From Opitutus sp. GAS368 (lineage in GTDB: Bacteria > Verrucomicrobiota > Verrucomicrobiia > Opitutales > Opitutaceae): DNA of 40,158 nucleotides. Every line of letters begins with the position of its first letter. Positions within the stretch are counted from its first letter, which is position 1. Below are positions 32,524 to 40,158 of the stretch, in pieces. Location: assembly GCA_945871005.1 (NCBI GenBank), contig CAMBUJ010000009.1, positions 1 through 40,158 on the forward strand, read 5' to 3'. The notes beneath the pieces were generated by a model, which did no database searches, was not told the origin of the DNA, and saw only the letters and a program-made list of their open reading frames with translations. Both the position numbers and the translations under genes were made by a program.

Positions 32524-33846
32524 TCACGCTTGCCCGCCGGCCTGTGCGCCGGTGGTCACGCCGCTCTGGGTGCGCACCAGCTCCCTGCGCAACCAATCAA
32601 GCGCGGCGGTCACCGCCCGCCGGTTCACCGTCGCCCGGGGGCCGGGATAATGGAGTTTTTTCGACCATATCCCGTGCGGGGAGTGCAACGCGAGGTACAT
32701 GGTTCCCACCGGGTTTTCGTTGGTCCCGCCACACGGGCCGGCAAACCCCGTGATCGCCAGTGCGTAATCGGCCCCCAGCCGCTCAGCCGCCCCCACCGCC
32801 ATCGCCACCGCGTTCTCCGCCGACACCCCGCCGTGCTGCTCCAAAATGCACTCCGGCACGTCGAGAAGCTGCATCTTCGATTCGTTAGAGTAACACACGC
32901 AGCCACCGGCAAAAAACTTGGTGGCGCCGCAGACCCCGGTGAACTCGCTCGAAAGCAGCCCGCCGGTGGCCGTCTCCGCCACCGCCAGAGTGCATCCCTG
33001 CGCGCGTAACAGGTCGCCCACGACCTTGGCCTGCGAATCCCCGCCGTAGCACATAAAATCCTCGCCCAGCAGCACCACGCACTCGGCGGCAATCGCGTCG
33101 AGTTGACCAAAGGACAACGCGCCCGAGGGCGAACTCAGGCGCAGGTCGACCTGCCCTTGGTGGGCGCAGAAGGCGATACTCAGGGCCTCGCCATAGCGGT
33201 TGAAAACGGGCTGCAGTTTCACCTCGAGGGCCGACTCGCCAATGCCGGCGGTGCGCAGTTGCACATAGGCTTCACGCTTGAGCAGCAGGCCGCGCTGGGC
33301 CAGCCGCGGGACCACCTGTTCGGTCAACATGGGCTGCAATTCGTTGGGCGGGCCGGGCAGCATGATCAGCACCTTGCCGTCCTGCTCGACCCACAGCCCG
33401 GGAGCAGTTCCGTTGGCGTTGGCCAACACTTCGCCGCGCTCAAAACGGTAGGCCTGCTTGAGGTTGTTCTCCGGCATGATCCGGCCGCGGCTGGAGAAAA
33501 ACGCCTCGATCCCTTTGGCAATCTCCGGCTCGAAGACCAGCGTCTGCCCCAACACCCCGGCCACCGCCTCGCGGGTGCGGTCGTCGCAGGTCGGGCCGAG
33601 CCCGCCGGTGGTGATGACCACGTCGGCGCGCGCCCAGCTCTCGCGAAACTGTTCGGCGATTGCGTCGGCCTCGTCGGTCAGGGTGACGTTACGCTGGAGG
33701 AGGACGCCGCGCTGCCCGAGTTGGGCGCCGATGAAGGTGAGGTGGCCGTTGGCGGTCAGGCCGAGAAGCAGCTCGTCCCCGAGGGTGAGCAGTTCGTAGC
33801 GTTTCGAGGCGACCGAGCCAGAGGGGGCGATGTTTTTGGAAACCAT
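32524..33846 (-). CDS. cinA: Competence/damage-inducible protein A (CinA), NMN deamidase family
   Basis: ATG 33846 ('MVSKNIAPSGSVASKRYELL') gives 440 aa; the track's longer start runs back into the divergent uvrC leader. The N-terminal MoCF/MPT-binding domain shows 'LTLGDELLLGLTANGHLTFI' and 'VVITTGGLGPTCDDRTREAV', and later 'VLIMLPGPPNEL'. The C-terminal CinA domain (nicotinamide-mononucleotide deamidase) shows 'TLAVAETATGGLLSSEFTGV', 'FFAGGCVCYSN' and 'ALAITGFAGPCGGTNENPVG'. It salvages NMN into the NAD cycle. The start is only 37 bp from the uvrC ATG, so both promoters must overlap. Confidence 0.95.
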   Translation of the reverse strand: MVSKNIAPSGSVASKRYELLTLGDELLLGLTANGHLTFIGAQLGQRGVLLQRNVTLTDEADAIAEQFRESWARADVVITTGGLGPTCDDRTREAVAGVLGQTLVFEPEIAKGIEAFFSSRGRIMPENNLKQAYRFERGEVLANANGTAPGLWVEQDGKVLIMLPGPPNELQPMLTEQVVPRLAQRGLLLKREAYVQLRTAGIGESALEVKLQPVFNRYGEALSIAFCAHQGQVDLRLSSPSGALSFGQLDAIAAECVVLLGEDFMCYGGDSQAKVVGDLLRAQGCTLAVAETATGGLLSSEFTGVCGATKFFAGGCVCYSNESKMQLLDVPECILEQHGGVSAENAVAMAVGAAERLGADYALAITGFAGPCGGTNENPVGTMYLALHSPHGIWSKKLHYPGPRATVNRRAVTAALDWLRRELVRTQSGVTTGAQAGGQA

Positions 33847-33883
33847 ACTTGCGAAGCGCGAAACTAGGTTAAACTCAGCGAAA

Positions 33884-35365
33884 ATGCCAGCGCCGCACCC
33901 CATTAACCTCAAAGAGAAGGTCCGCCAGCTCCCGGAAAAGCCAGGGGTGTACCTGATGAAGGACCGCTTGGGGCGCATCATCTACGTGGGTAAGGCCAAG
34001 GCGTTAAAGAAACGGGTCTCCTCGTATTTCACCCCGTCGCGGGCGATGACCCTGCACCCGAAAATCCGCGCCTTGATCGAGATGATTGCCGACTTTGATA
34101 CCATCGAGGTGAAGTCCGAGCCCGAGGCGCTGCTGCTGGAGGGCAAGCTGATCAAGCAGTGGAAACCCAAATACAACACCGACTTCACCGACGACAAACG
34201 CTTCCCGCTGGTGCGTGTCGACCCGGCCCAGGAGCTGCCGCGCTTCGCCGTGACCCGTTTTAAAAAAGACGACCGCTCGCGCTACTTTGGGCCCTTTGCG
34301 CACAGCGGGCTGTTGCGTAAAACCCTCGCCCAGATGCGCCGCCAATTCGGGATTTTGCTGAGCGACGCCAGCCCGCAGCGCCTGCCCGACGGCCGCTGGC
34401 AACTCTACGACGACGTCCGCCAGGAGCTCTACGGCTTCGCCAACGAAACCACCGCCGAGGACTACCGGCTGCGGGTGGCCCAGGCCTGCGAATTCCTCGA
34501 AGGCAAGTCGCGCGAGTGGCTCGAAACCCTGCGCGCCGAGATGCTGGAGGCGGCCGGAAAAAAGGAATTCGAGAAAGCCGCCGAGTTGCGCGACGTGGTG
34601 TTTGCCCTGGAAAAAACCCTGGCGCGCACCCGCACCTTCGAGCGCTTCGACCCGACCCACCCGGCGGCCGACGAGGAGGCCATGCGCCTGCTCGGTGAGT
34701 CGCTCGGCCTAAAAACGATCCCGCGCACCCTGGAGTGTTTCGATATTTCCCACATCAGCGGGACCTTCGTGGTGGCCTCAATGGTGCACTTCAACGAAGG
34801 GCGGCCGGACAAGGACCGCTACCGGCGCTTTCAGATCAAAAGTTTTATCGGCAACGATGACTACCGGGCGATGGAGGAGGTGGTTGGGCGCCATTACCGG
34901 CGGATGCGCGACGAGCAAAAGCAGTTGCCTGACCTAATCGTGATCGACGGCGGGCGTGGGCAGATCGGTGCGGCGCTCAAGGCCTTCGCCGCGATCGAGG
35001 TGGAGCCGCCGCCGCTAATCGGTTTGGCCAAAAAGCACGAGACGATCATTTTCCCCGACGAGCGCGCGCCGCTGAATCTGCCGCTCAACTCGCCCGCGCT
35101 CAATTTACTCCAGCGCCTGCGCGACGAAGCCCACCGCTTCGCCAACACCTACAACGCCGACCTGCGCTCGAAGAAAATCCGCGAAAGCGTGCTGGACGAT
35201 TTCCCCGGGCTGGGGGCGGTGCGGCGGACGGCGCTGCTCGGGCATTTCGGCAGCATCGAGCGGTTGCGGGCGGCCGGCGAAGCTCAACTGGCCGAAGTCG
35301 AGGGACTCGGCCCGCGCCTGGCGGCCGAGCTCCACGCCTACCTGCACGCCCCGCTGCCTGAATAA
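33884..35365 (+). CDS. uvrC: Excinuclease ABC subunit C, compact form
   Basis: ATG 33884 gives 493 aa. The GIY-YIG nuclease is 'KPGVYLMKDRLGRIIYVGKA' (residues about 17-36), the UVR motif 'KKEFEKAAELRDVVFALEKT', and the RNase H-like 3'-nuclease begins 'LECFDISHISGTFVVASMVH' with 'LIVIDGGRGQIGAAL'. Two helix-hairpin-helix motifs close it ('VLDDFPGLGAVRRTALLGHF', 'EVEGLGPRLAAELHAYLH'). Against the usual ~600 aa it lacks roughly 100 residues between the UVR motif and the second nuclease domain; both nucleases look intact, so it should still make the dual incision in nucleotide excision repair. Confidence 0.95.
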   Translation: MPAPHPINLKEKVRQLPEKPGVYLMKDRLGRIIYVGKAKALKKRVSSYFTPSRAMTLHPKIRALIEMIADFDTIEVKSEPEALLLEGKLIKQWKPKYNTDFTDDKRFPLVRVDPAQELPRFAVTRFKKDDRSRYFGPFAHSGLLRKTLAQMRRQFGILLSDASPQRLPDGRWQLYDDVRQELYGFANETTAEDYRLRVAQACEFLEGKSREWLETLRAEMLEAAGKKEFEKAAELRDVVFALEKTLARTRTFERFDPTHPAADEEAMRLLGESLGLKTIPRTLECFDISHISGTFVVASMVHFNEGRPDKDRYRRFQIKSFIGNDDYRAMEEVVGRHYRRMRDEQKQLPDLIVIDGGRGQIGAALKAFAAIEVEPPPLIGLAKKHETIIFPDERAPLNLPLNSPALNLLQRLRDEAHRFANTYNADLRSKKIRESVLDDFPGLGAVRRTALLGHFGSIERLRAAGEAQLAEVEGLGPRLAAELHAYLHAPLPE

Positions 35366-35746
35366 AGGGCGCAGCCAAAATCCCCGTGACCCTTGGGGGT
35401 GGCGGTAACCTTTTTTAAGTCGGATCCAATCAAGGCAGTTTAGCCGCAAAAGAACGCAAAGGGCGCAAAGAACAAGCCATGTATTTCTAGGCGATCTGTG
35501 CGTGTGCGACCATGAAACGAACAACCATAACAGTGAGAGTCTGTTCGACCGCATTTAACGATTCGCTGTCGATGGGCCCGGTCACGGATGAAGGCCACGA
35601 GGCCTCGCCGGAAAGCACGACCGTGTGCCCGAACCAGTCATCCTGTTGCGTGTAGCAGACCAGCTAGCCACAGGACCTTAAACTGGAACTATTATTCGGG
35701 AGGTCGGGCGTGTGACTGCTCTGGTGGAAACGACCTCGTTGACGGG
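35366..35746. other. Spacer with single-armed repeat and a possible gene fragment
   Basis: 380 bp between the convergent uvrC and atzF. 35439-35471 is a CGCAAAAGAACGCAAAG-type repeat related to 28716-28811. On the minus strand 35487-35663 is an open frame bounded by stops reading '...HTVVLSGEASWPSSVTGPID...' that looks protein-like but lacks a start and is unidentified. Nothing else seen. Confidence 0.4.
35439..35471. repeat. CGCAAAGAACGCAAAG-type dispersed repeat, single arm
   Basis: TTTAGCCGCAAAAGAACGCAAAGGGCGCAAAGA; repeated CGCAAAG units as in the inverted repeat at 28716-28811. Confidence 0.7.
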
Positions 35747-37516
35747 TTAGGCCGCGCCGCGGGTCGCCAGGTAGCGGCGCCAGCCGCCAAGAGGGGTAAT
35801 GTCAGCGGCTCCTGCGAGTGCGTACGGTTCGCAGAGGAACCCCTTAACCCAGGTGCCGTCGATCAGTTGCACCGTGCCGATGACCATCGGCGGGGGCACC
35901 GCGGCGACAAAGCGCCCAAAGGCCTCCGGGCTGAGCGCGTAGGTTTCCACTTCGATGGGGGCGCCGGTCGCGCCGCCGGCCAGGCGGACGAGCCCCGGTT
36001 TTGGCGGAGTGGTGTTGGCCAGGGCGAACAGTTGGTAGTGATTCGCGGTGGTGGTGGCGGCGAGGAAGCGGGCCCCGAGGGCGGTGAGTTGCCCGTGAAG
36101 CGGCTGCCCTTGCAGGTGGGCCCCGCACACCGCGAGGGTAACGGTCTCGGCGGCCGGCGTCGCGGATGGAACAGACGGGGCGGTTTCGCCCAAAAAGCGC
36201 GAACCGAGTTCGAGCAGGCGGGCGTCGTGCCAGGCCGGGGCGATAAACGTGATCCCAAAACCCGGGCCGTAGGAATAACGACCGGCGGGCACGCTCAGGC
36301 CACACAGGTCGAGCAGGTTCATGAAGTTGGTATAACGCCCGAGATTCGAATTGAGCCGCACGGGATCGGCCAACACTTCGGTTATCATGTAAATCGTGCC
36401 GGCGGTGGGGGCGACCAGCGCGTCGAAGGTGGCCAGGATGTTGTCGGCGGCGCGGCGCAGTTCGGCTAGCCGGTAGGAGGCGCGGAAGGCGTCAGCGGCC
36501 GAGGCGGTTTTACCGGTTTGGATGATGGCGGCGACGGTCGGGTCGAGGCCGGCGGGGTTGGCGGAATCAGCGAGGCCGGGCGCACCGTCGGCGGGCAGGT
36601 GTTGCTCAATAAATGCGCCGACAGCGGCAAAACGTTCGGCGGTCCACGGCCCCTCGTAGAGCAGGCGGGCGGCATCGAAAAACGGGGCGAAATCCACCTC
36701 GACGACTTCGGCGCCGAGGCCGCGTAGCCGCTCAAGGGCTTCCGCAAAAAGCTCGGCCGATTCGCCCTCGTGGAACCACTCCAATTGGTCGGTGCGCGGA
36801 ACCCCGAGCCGAGGGCGTGCAGGCAACAAACACCCCGTTGTGTTGGTTGTGGGCGGGGGCCGGGAAAAGGGATCGGCGGGGTCAAAGCCTTCGGCGGCTG
36901 CGAGCACGCGGGCGGCGGTGGCCAGGTCGCGGGTGAAAATCGATACGCAGTCGAGGCTGCGGCAGGCGGGTACCACCCCGCGTGTCGAGAGCCGGCCCTT
37001 GGTGGGCTTGAGGCCGATCAGGCCGTTGAAGGCCGCCGGCACCCGACCCGAACCCGCCGTGTCCGTGCCGAGGGCGAAATCCACCAATCCCGCCGCCACC
37101 GCCACCGCCGAGCCGCTCGACGAGCCGCCGGAAATATACTCGGGGTTAAACACGTTGCGCGGTGCCCCGTAGGGCGAACGCACGCCGACCAGCCCGGTGG
37201 CGAATTGATCGAGGTTGGTTTTACCCAACGGAATCGCCCCGGCAGCGAGGAGTTTGTCCACCACGTGGGCCGAGGCGGCGGGCGTGTAGGCAAAGCCTGG
37301 ACACGCCGCTGTCGTCGGCACGCCGGCCAGGTCGATGTTGTCCTTGATCGCAAAGGTCAGGCCGGCGAGGGGCGCATGCCGGGGAGCGGCGGCCGCGTAG
37401 CTGGCGAGGGCTTCGGCCGAGAGCGTGTGGATCCACACGGCGGGATCGCGGCGCGCGTAGGTGACGCAGGGTTCAAGGAGGGCTTCGGCGTAGGGAAGGA
37501 GATCTTCGGGGGACAT
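35747..37516 (-). CDS. atzF: Allophanate hydrolase
   Basis: 589 aa amidase-signature enzyme that splits allophanate to ammonia and CO2, the last step of the urea carboxylase route or of triazine/biuret breakdown. The Lys-cisSer-Ser triad is visible: K58 in 'FAIKDNID', Ser about 133 in 'ISGGSSSGSAVAVAAG' and Ser156 in 'TDTAGSGRVPAAF'. The C-terminal ~140 residues are the allophanate hydrolase C-terminal domain ('AVCGAHLQGQPLHGQLTALG', 'VETYALSPEAFGRFVAAVP', 'GTVQLIDGTWVKGFLCEPYA'), which separates it from plain amidases. No urea carboxylase is in the window. A broken sigma54 activator lies 69 bp upstream on the same strand. Confidence 0.95.
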   Translation of the reverse strand: MSPEDLLPYAEALLEPCVTYARRDPAVWIHTLSAEALASYAAAAPRHAPLAGLTFAIKDNIDLAGVPTTAACPGFAYTPAASAHVVDKLLAAGAIPLGKTNLDQFATGLVGVRSPYGAPRNVFNPEYISGGSSSGSAVAVAAGLVDFALGTDTAGSGRVPAAFNGLIGLKPTKGRLSTRGVVPACRSLDCVSIFTRDLATAARVLAAAEGFDPADPFSRPPPTTNTTGCLLPARPRLGVPRTDQLEWFHEGESAELFAEALERLRGLGAEVVEVDFAPFFDAARLLYEGPWTAERFAAVGAFIEQHLPADGAPGLADSANPAGLDPTVAAIIQTGKTASAADAFRASYRLAELRRAADNILATFDALVAPTAGTIYMITEVLADPVRLNSNLGRYTNFMNLLDLCGLSVPAGRYSYGPGFGITFIAPAWHDARLLELGSRFLGETAPSVPSATPAAETVTLAVCGAHLQGQPLHGQLTALGARFLAATTTANHYQLFALANTTPPKPGLVRLAGGATGAPIEVETYALSPEAFGRFVAAVPPPMVIGTVQLIDGTWVKGFLCEPYALAGAADITPLGGWRRYLATRGAA

Positions 37517-37585
37517 CGGAGGTGCGGCTGGAAACGGAGAGGCGCCCGGTGGCGGGAGCAGGGTCGTGGATCGGGTGGGATGATT

Positions 37586-38342
37586 TTACGGTGAGGCCGG
37601 CGCGGGAGGCTTGTCCTGCCAGCGGTACAGGCTGGCCCGGTTGACGCCCAGAAGGCGAGCGGCTTGCGAGAGGTTTCCGCCGGCAATGGCCAGGGCCCGG
37701 GAAACGAGAATCTGTTCGGCTTCAGCGAGGTTAAGGGGAAGGTCGGAGAGGAATTTGCAATGGGGCCCGGTGGTGGGGAGTTCGGCGGATGGCGCCGAGG
37801 CGATGGGGTGGGGCGCAAACGAGATGTGCTCGGCCCCGAGTTCCTCGCCGCCTGCGTAGATGATCGAGCGCTCCAGCGTGTTTTTGAGTTCGCGGATGTT
37901 GCCCGGGTAGCTGTGGGCGAGCAGGCGCTGGAGGGCGTCGAGGCGCAGGCGGGGCGGTGGACGATTGAGTTTGGCCGAGAGGGTGCGCACGAAATGCTGG
38001 GCGAGCAGCGGCACGTCTTCGAGGCGCTCGCGCAGGGCTGGCACGGCGATGTGATAATGGAGCAGCCGGTAATAAATGTCTTGGCGGAAGCCGCCGGCGG
38101 CGATTTTGGCAGGTAGATCGGCGTGGGTGGCGGCGATCACCCGGGCGTTCATGCTACGGGATTTTTCCGAGCCGACTGGTCGGTAGGCGCCGTCTTCCAT
38201 CACGCGGAGTACCCGGGCATGGAGTCGGGGGGGCGCGCTCTTGGCCGAAAAGAAGGACTTCGGACTTATCCTCCAACAAAGTCGCGCATTCCACGCGGAT
38301 GAACGGCGCGGTTGCCCGCGCACTGCCGTAGTGGATGGCGCG
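37586..38342 (-). pseudogene. Decayed NtrC-type sigma54 activator
   Basis: The C-terminal half is intact: 'RLHARVLRVMEDGAYRPVGS', 'RVIAATHADLPAKIAAGGFR', 'DIYYRLLHYHIAVPALRERL' and a Fis-type HTH 'SRALAIAGGNLSQAARLLGV' followed by 'NRASLYRW'. Upstream, a different frame reads 'RAIHYGSARATAPFIRVECA' and 'LLEDKSEVLLFGQE', the preceding part of the same AAA+ domain. It then joins after a 7-C run (38225-38231) to 'APPRLHARV', skipping the GAFTGA loop and Walker B segment. Walker A and the receiver/sensor domain are also missing. So there is an internal deletion of about 70 codons, a homopolymer frameshift and a lost 5' end. It cannot activate sigma54 transcription. Confidence 0.85.
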
Positions 38343-38397
38343 GAGGGAGTGGTATGGATCCCTGCCTTAATCCCCAAATTTGCGTTCTATGCCCCGC

Positions 38398-39414
38398 TCA
38401 AATGCCGTTCGACTTATCGGGCTCGGCGATGATCGGCAGCTCGAGTTGATCGCCTCCCTGAGCACACCACGCATCGACTTGGCGCGATCGTAACTCCGCG
38501 GCGAACTCCTTGGTGTAGCCATGCACCGTGAGGACTTTTTTAGGGCTCACTTCGCGGATGCATTCCATCAATCCGGGGTGGTCGGCATGATCGGACAGGG
38601 CAATGAGCTCATCAATCCGGTAGCGGTATTTGGCGCCCGGTTGCAGGGCCCAGCCGGTGAGCATCGCGGTGCGGGGTGCGGTTAACGCACGCATCAATTT
38701 CGAGCGCAGGGTGTGGGGCGGGGCGATCACGACGTGCCCGGGCAGCGCTGGGTCGCTCAACAGGAGCGGTTCGGGCAGGCCGGGCACGCCGGCGGCCCGG
38801 CAAGCAGCGGTCATCTCCGCCACCGCGGGGTGTTGTACCACCGGGATTCCCTGGGCTGCGAGTAGGGCGATCGCCTCTTGCGCCTTGCCGAGCGAGTAGG
38901 CCAACAACACGGGTGTTTTCCCCACCGCAAAAGCGTCGGCGACGAAGCGCAGCAGGTGGGCTTCAACTTCGGTTTCGGAGGGAAACCGGTAAGTCGGCAG
39001 ACCGAAGGTGGTTTCCAAGATCAGGGTGTCAGCCGGGAGAAAACTGACCGCTTCGGCTGTGCGCCCGGCGCGGGTTTTGAAGTCCCCAGTGTAAAGTAAG
39101 GTGGCGCCGTCGTGGAGCCGGGTGAGGTGGAGCATGGCCGAGCCGGGAATATGCCCGGCGGGCAGGAGGCGGAAGCAAAACCCGTCGCGTTCGAAGGGAA
39201 GCTGAAAGCCTTGGGTGTCGATGCGCCGGACGGGCAGTTTAAAGCGGGTGTGGATCAGCGCGGCGGTGACCGGTGAGCAGAGCGCGGACTGGTGGCGGGC
39301 AAAGTGGTCGCCGTGGGCGTGGGAAACAAACGCGCGGGGTTTGGCCCGCTGCGGGTCCAGCCAGAGGTCGAGTTCCGGCAGGTACAGGCCGCGCTCATAA
39401 CGAACTTCGATCAT
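38398..39414 (-). CDS. Metallo-beta-lactamase/beta-CASP fold nuclease (ligase-associated exonuclease-like)
   Basis: 338 aa. Metal-binding motifs: 'FVSHAHGDHFARHQ' (HxHxDH), 'LLPAGHIPGSAMLH' (His), 'LLYTGDFKTRAG' (Asp) and, after the beta-CASP insertion, 'IALSDHADHPGLMECI' and 'VLTVHGYTKEFAAELR'. The layout is that of the family annotated as ligase-associated DNA 3'-exonuclease or mRNA 3'-end-processing factor homologue. The partner ATP-dependent ligase and Lhr-type helicase of that repair module are not adjacent, so a nucleic-acid hydrolase role is firm but its pathway is not. ATG 39414 is 14 bases from a long inverted repeat. Confidence 0.88.
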   Translation of the reverse strand: MIEVRYERGLYLPELDLWLDPQRAKPRAFVSHAHGDHFARHQSALCSPVTAALIHTRFKLPVRRIDTQGFQLPFERDGFCFRLLPAGHIPGSAMLHLTRLHDGATLLYTGDFKTRAGRTAEAVSFLPADTLILETTFGLPTYRFPSETEVEAHLLRFVADAFAVGKTPVLLAYSLGKAQEAIALLAAQGIPVVQHPAVAEMTAACRAAGVPGLPEPLLLSDPALPGHVVIAPPHTLRSKLMRALTAPRTAMLTGWALQPGAKYRYRIDELIALSDHADHPGLMECIREVSPKKVLTVHGYTKEFAAELRSRQVDAWCAQGGDQLELPIIAEPDKSNGI

Positions 39415-39428
39415 TAGGTTGGAGCGGC

Positions 39429-39508
39429 AAAGTAGCGCAGACTTCCAGTCTGCTCTGGGTTGGGGTGCGGCGCGGGCTCCAAAGCAGACTGGAAGTCTGC
39501 GCTACTTT
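39429..39508. repeat. Perfect 26-bp inverted repeat (GCGCAGACTTCCAGTCTGC type)
   Basis: AAAGTAGCGCAGACTTCCAG plus TCTGCT (39429-39454) is the exact reverse complement of 39483-39508, with a 28-base loop. Each arm itself contains GCAGACTTCCAGTCTGC-like dyad symmetry. The right arm ends in a T-run on the plus strand. It lies between two minus-strand genes. Confidence 0.9.
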
Positions 39509-39522
39509 TTTCGGCCGCGCAC

Positions 39523-40158
39523 TTAACCGAGCTGCTGAAGGGCGAAGGAGTAGGCGCCGAGGGCGACCGCCTCGCTGGTGCCGAGGCGCGACATGCCCAC
39601 GCCAAGGCGTTGCAACGGATCGTATTGCAAGGTGCGCTCGCTGCCTGGCACCTGGATGGTGCGGGTTTCGCCCTTAAGGAAGGTTTCCAGCTGGGCGGGA
39701 TCCTCGAGGTTAAAGGTCGGCTGGTTGAGGCGGCGGTAGGTTTTACCGCTCAGGCCGGAATAGCTTGAGTTCACCTCGGCGACGAGGGCGGGCAGGAACA
39801 ACGGCCACGCCCCCGAGACGCCGCCGCCGATCACGGCGAGCCCGTCGATCAGAGTGAGCGCATTGGCCAAGGCGTCGCCGGCCACCTCGCCGAGCTGGCG
39901 AAATGCCTCCAGGGCTGCCGCCTGGTTGCCGGGTTGCTGGCCGCAGCCAATCGCGTAGATGTCCTTGGGCTCGGGCGTTTGCGCGAAGGCGATGCCGGTC
40001 TGTTCGCCGTAAACGCGGCGCACCGCGCGGATGCAGGCGCCCTCCTCAACGTCCATCGTCGGCTTCAATTTGTTACGCAGGGAATGGATCTCACCGGCCA
40101 TCGAGTTGTCGCCGAGGAACAGTTCGCCGTTGCGCACGATGCCTGCGCCGAAACCGGT
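39523..40158 (-). CDS. ROK-family sugar kinase, 5' part beyond the window
   Basis: Only the C-terminal ~212 residues are present; the frame is open to the right edge (reads 'TGFGAGIVRNGELFLG' inward), so the M at 40137 is not the start. ROK features: 'GAGIVRNGELFLGDNSMAGE', then 'IHSLRNKLKP', 'EEGACIRAVRRVYGEQTG', 'ALEAFRQLGEVAGDALAN' and 'LIDGLAVIGGGVSGAWPLFL'. The usual ROK zinc motif CxCGxxGCxE is not seen; its place is taken by the 'IRAVRRVYGE' segment, as in a branch of Bacteroidota/Verrucomicrobiota ROK proteins. Probably a hexokinase-type enzyme; substrate unknown. Confidence 0.85.
   Translation of the reverse strand, partial: TGFGAGIVRNGELFLGDNSMAGEIHSLRNKLKPTMDVEEGACIRAVRRVYGEQTGIAFAQTPEPKDIYAIGCGQQPGNQAAALEAFRQLGEVAGDALANALTLIDGLAVIGGGVSGAWPLFLPALVAEVNSSYSGLSGKTYRRLNQPTFNLEDPAQLETFLKGETRTIQVPGSERTLQYDPLQRLGVGMSRLGTSEAVALGAYSFALQQLG

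Overview
The window looks like a chromosomal segment from a high-GC member of the Verrucomicrobiota, most likely Opitutaceae or a close relative. The reasons are the gene content (adjacent metX and metW, a deoxyhypusine-synthase-like gene, an UPF0309-type SIS protein next to a BadF-type kinase, DUF5069, a compact uvrC) and the intergenic spacers, which carry dispersed palindromic repeats of a kind I associate with that lineage (GAGCTGGAGCTC-type, GCGCAGACTTCCAGTCTGC-type, CACGAATGACACGAAA-type, CGCAAAGGCGCAAAG-type). The taxonomic assignment is inference; no rRNA or tRNA gene was seen.

Region 1 (1 to about 10.5 kb) is an accessory, defence-island-like stretch with visibly lower GC and longer non-coding gaps. 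It opens with the 3' end of a BREX phage-defence locus: brxD (5' end outside the window) overlapping brxHI, the gene pair that closes type 2 and type 6 BREX loci. Next comes a small module (a fragmentary ORF, an outer-membrane beta-barrel gene and a short HTH gene) lying between two direct repeats of about 142 bp. Each repeat encodes, on the minus strand, the degenerate last ~40 residues of a calcineurin-like phosphoesterase. Then there is a minus-strand cluster not recognised as any described system: a 77-aa protein, phosphoesterase 2, a dual-specificity-type Cys phosphatase, phosphoesterase 1 and an ATPase_2-type P-loop ATPase, with a good sigma70-like promoter at its head. This is the best candidate for an undescribed system. 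The region ends with an unknown 130-aa gene divergent from an XRE regulator that has a perfect 14-bp palindrome in front of it, then about 0.8 kb without a convincing gene.

Region 2 (about 10.5 to 40.2 kb) is housekeeping sequence: selO; metX-metW (methionine synthesis); a UPF0309 SIS protein and sugar-kinase pair; lpxR; an RlmI-like methyltransferase; a DUF481 outer-membrane protein; DUF5069; a 58-aa Lys/Ala-rich histone-H1-like gene missed by the ORF track; a lipoate ligase family gene; an RmlD-like reductase; pdxH; a DUF985 cupin; a DUF255 thioredoxin-domain protein; an SGNH hydrolase; a deoxyhypusine-synthase-like gene; DUF1348 divergent from a TetR gene with two operator-like sites; an ABC-F ATPase; DUF4870; cinA divergent from uvrC; allophanate hydrolase downstream of a decayed NtrC-type regulator; a metallo-beta-lactamase-fold nuclease; and the C-terminal part of a ROK kinase running off the right edge.

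The main points for follow-up are the phosphoesterase/phosphatase/ATPase cluster beside BREX, the phosphoesterase-tail repeats that mark recombination junctions, the histone-like gene with a hairpin in its leader, and the broken sigma54 activator upstream of atzF.
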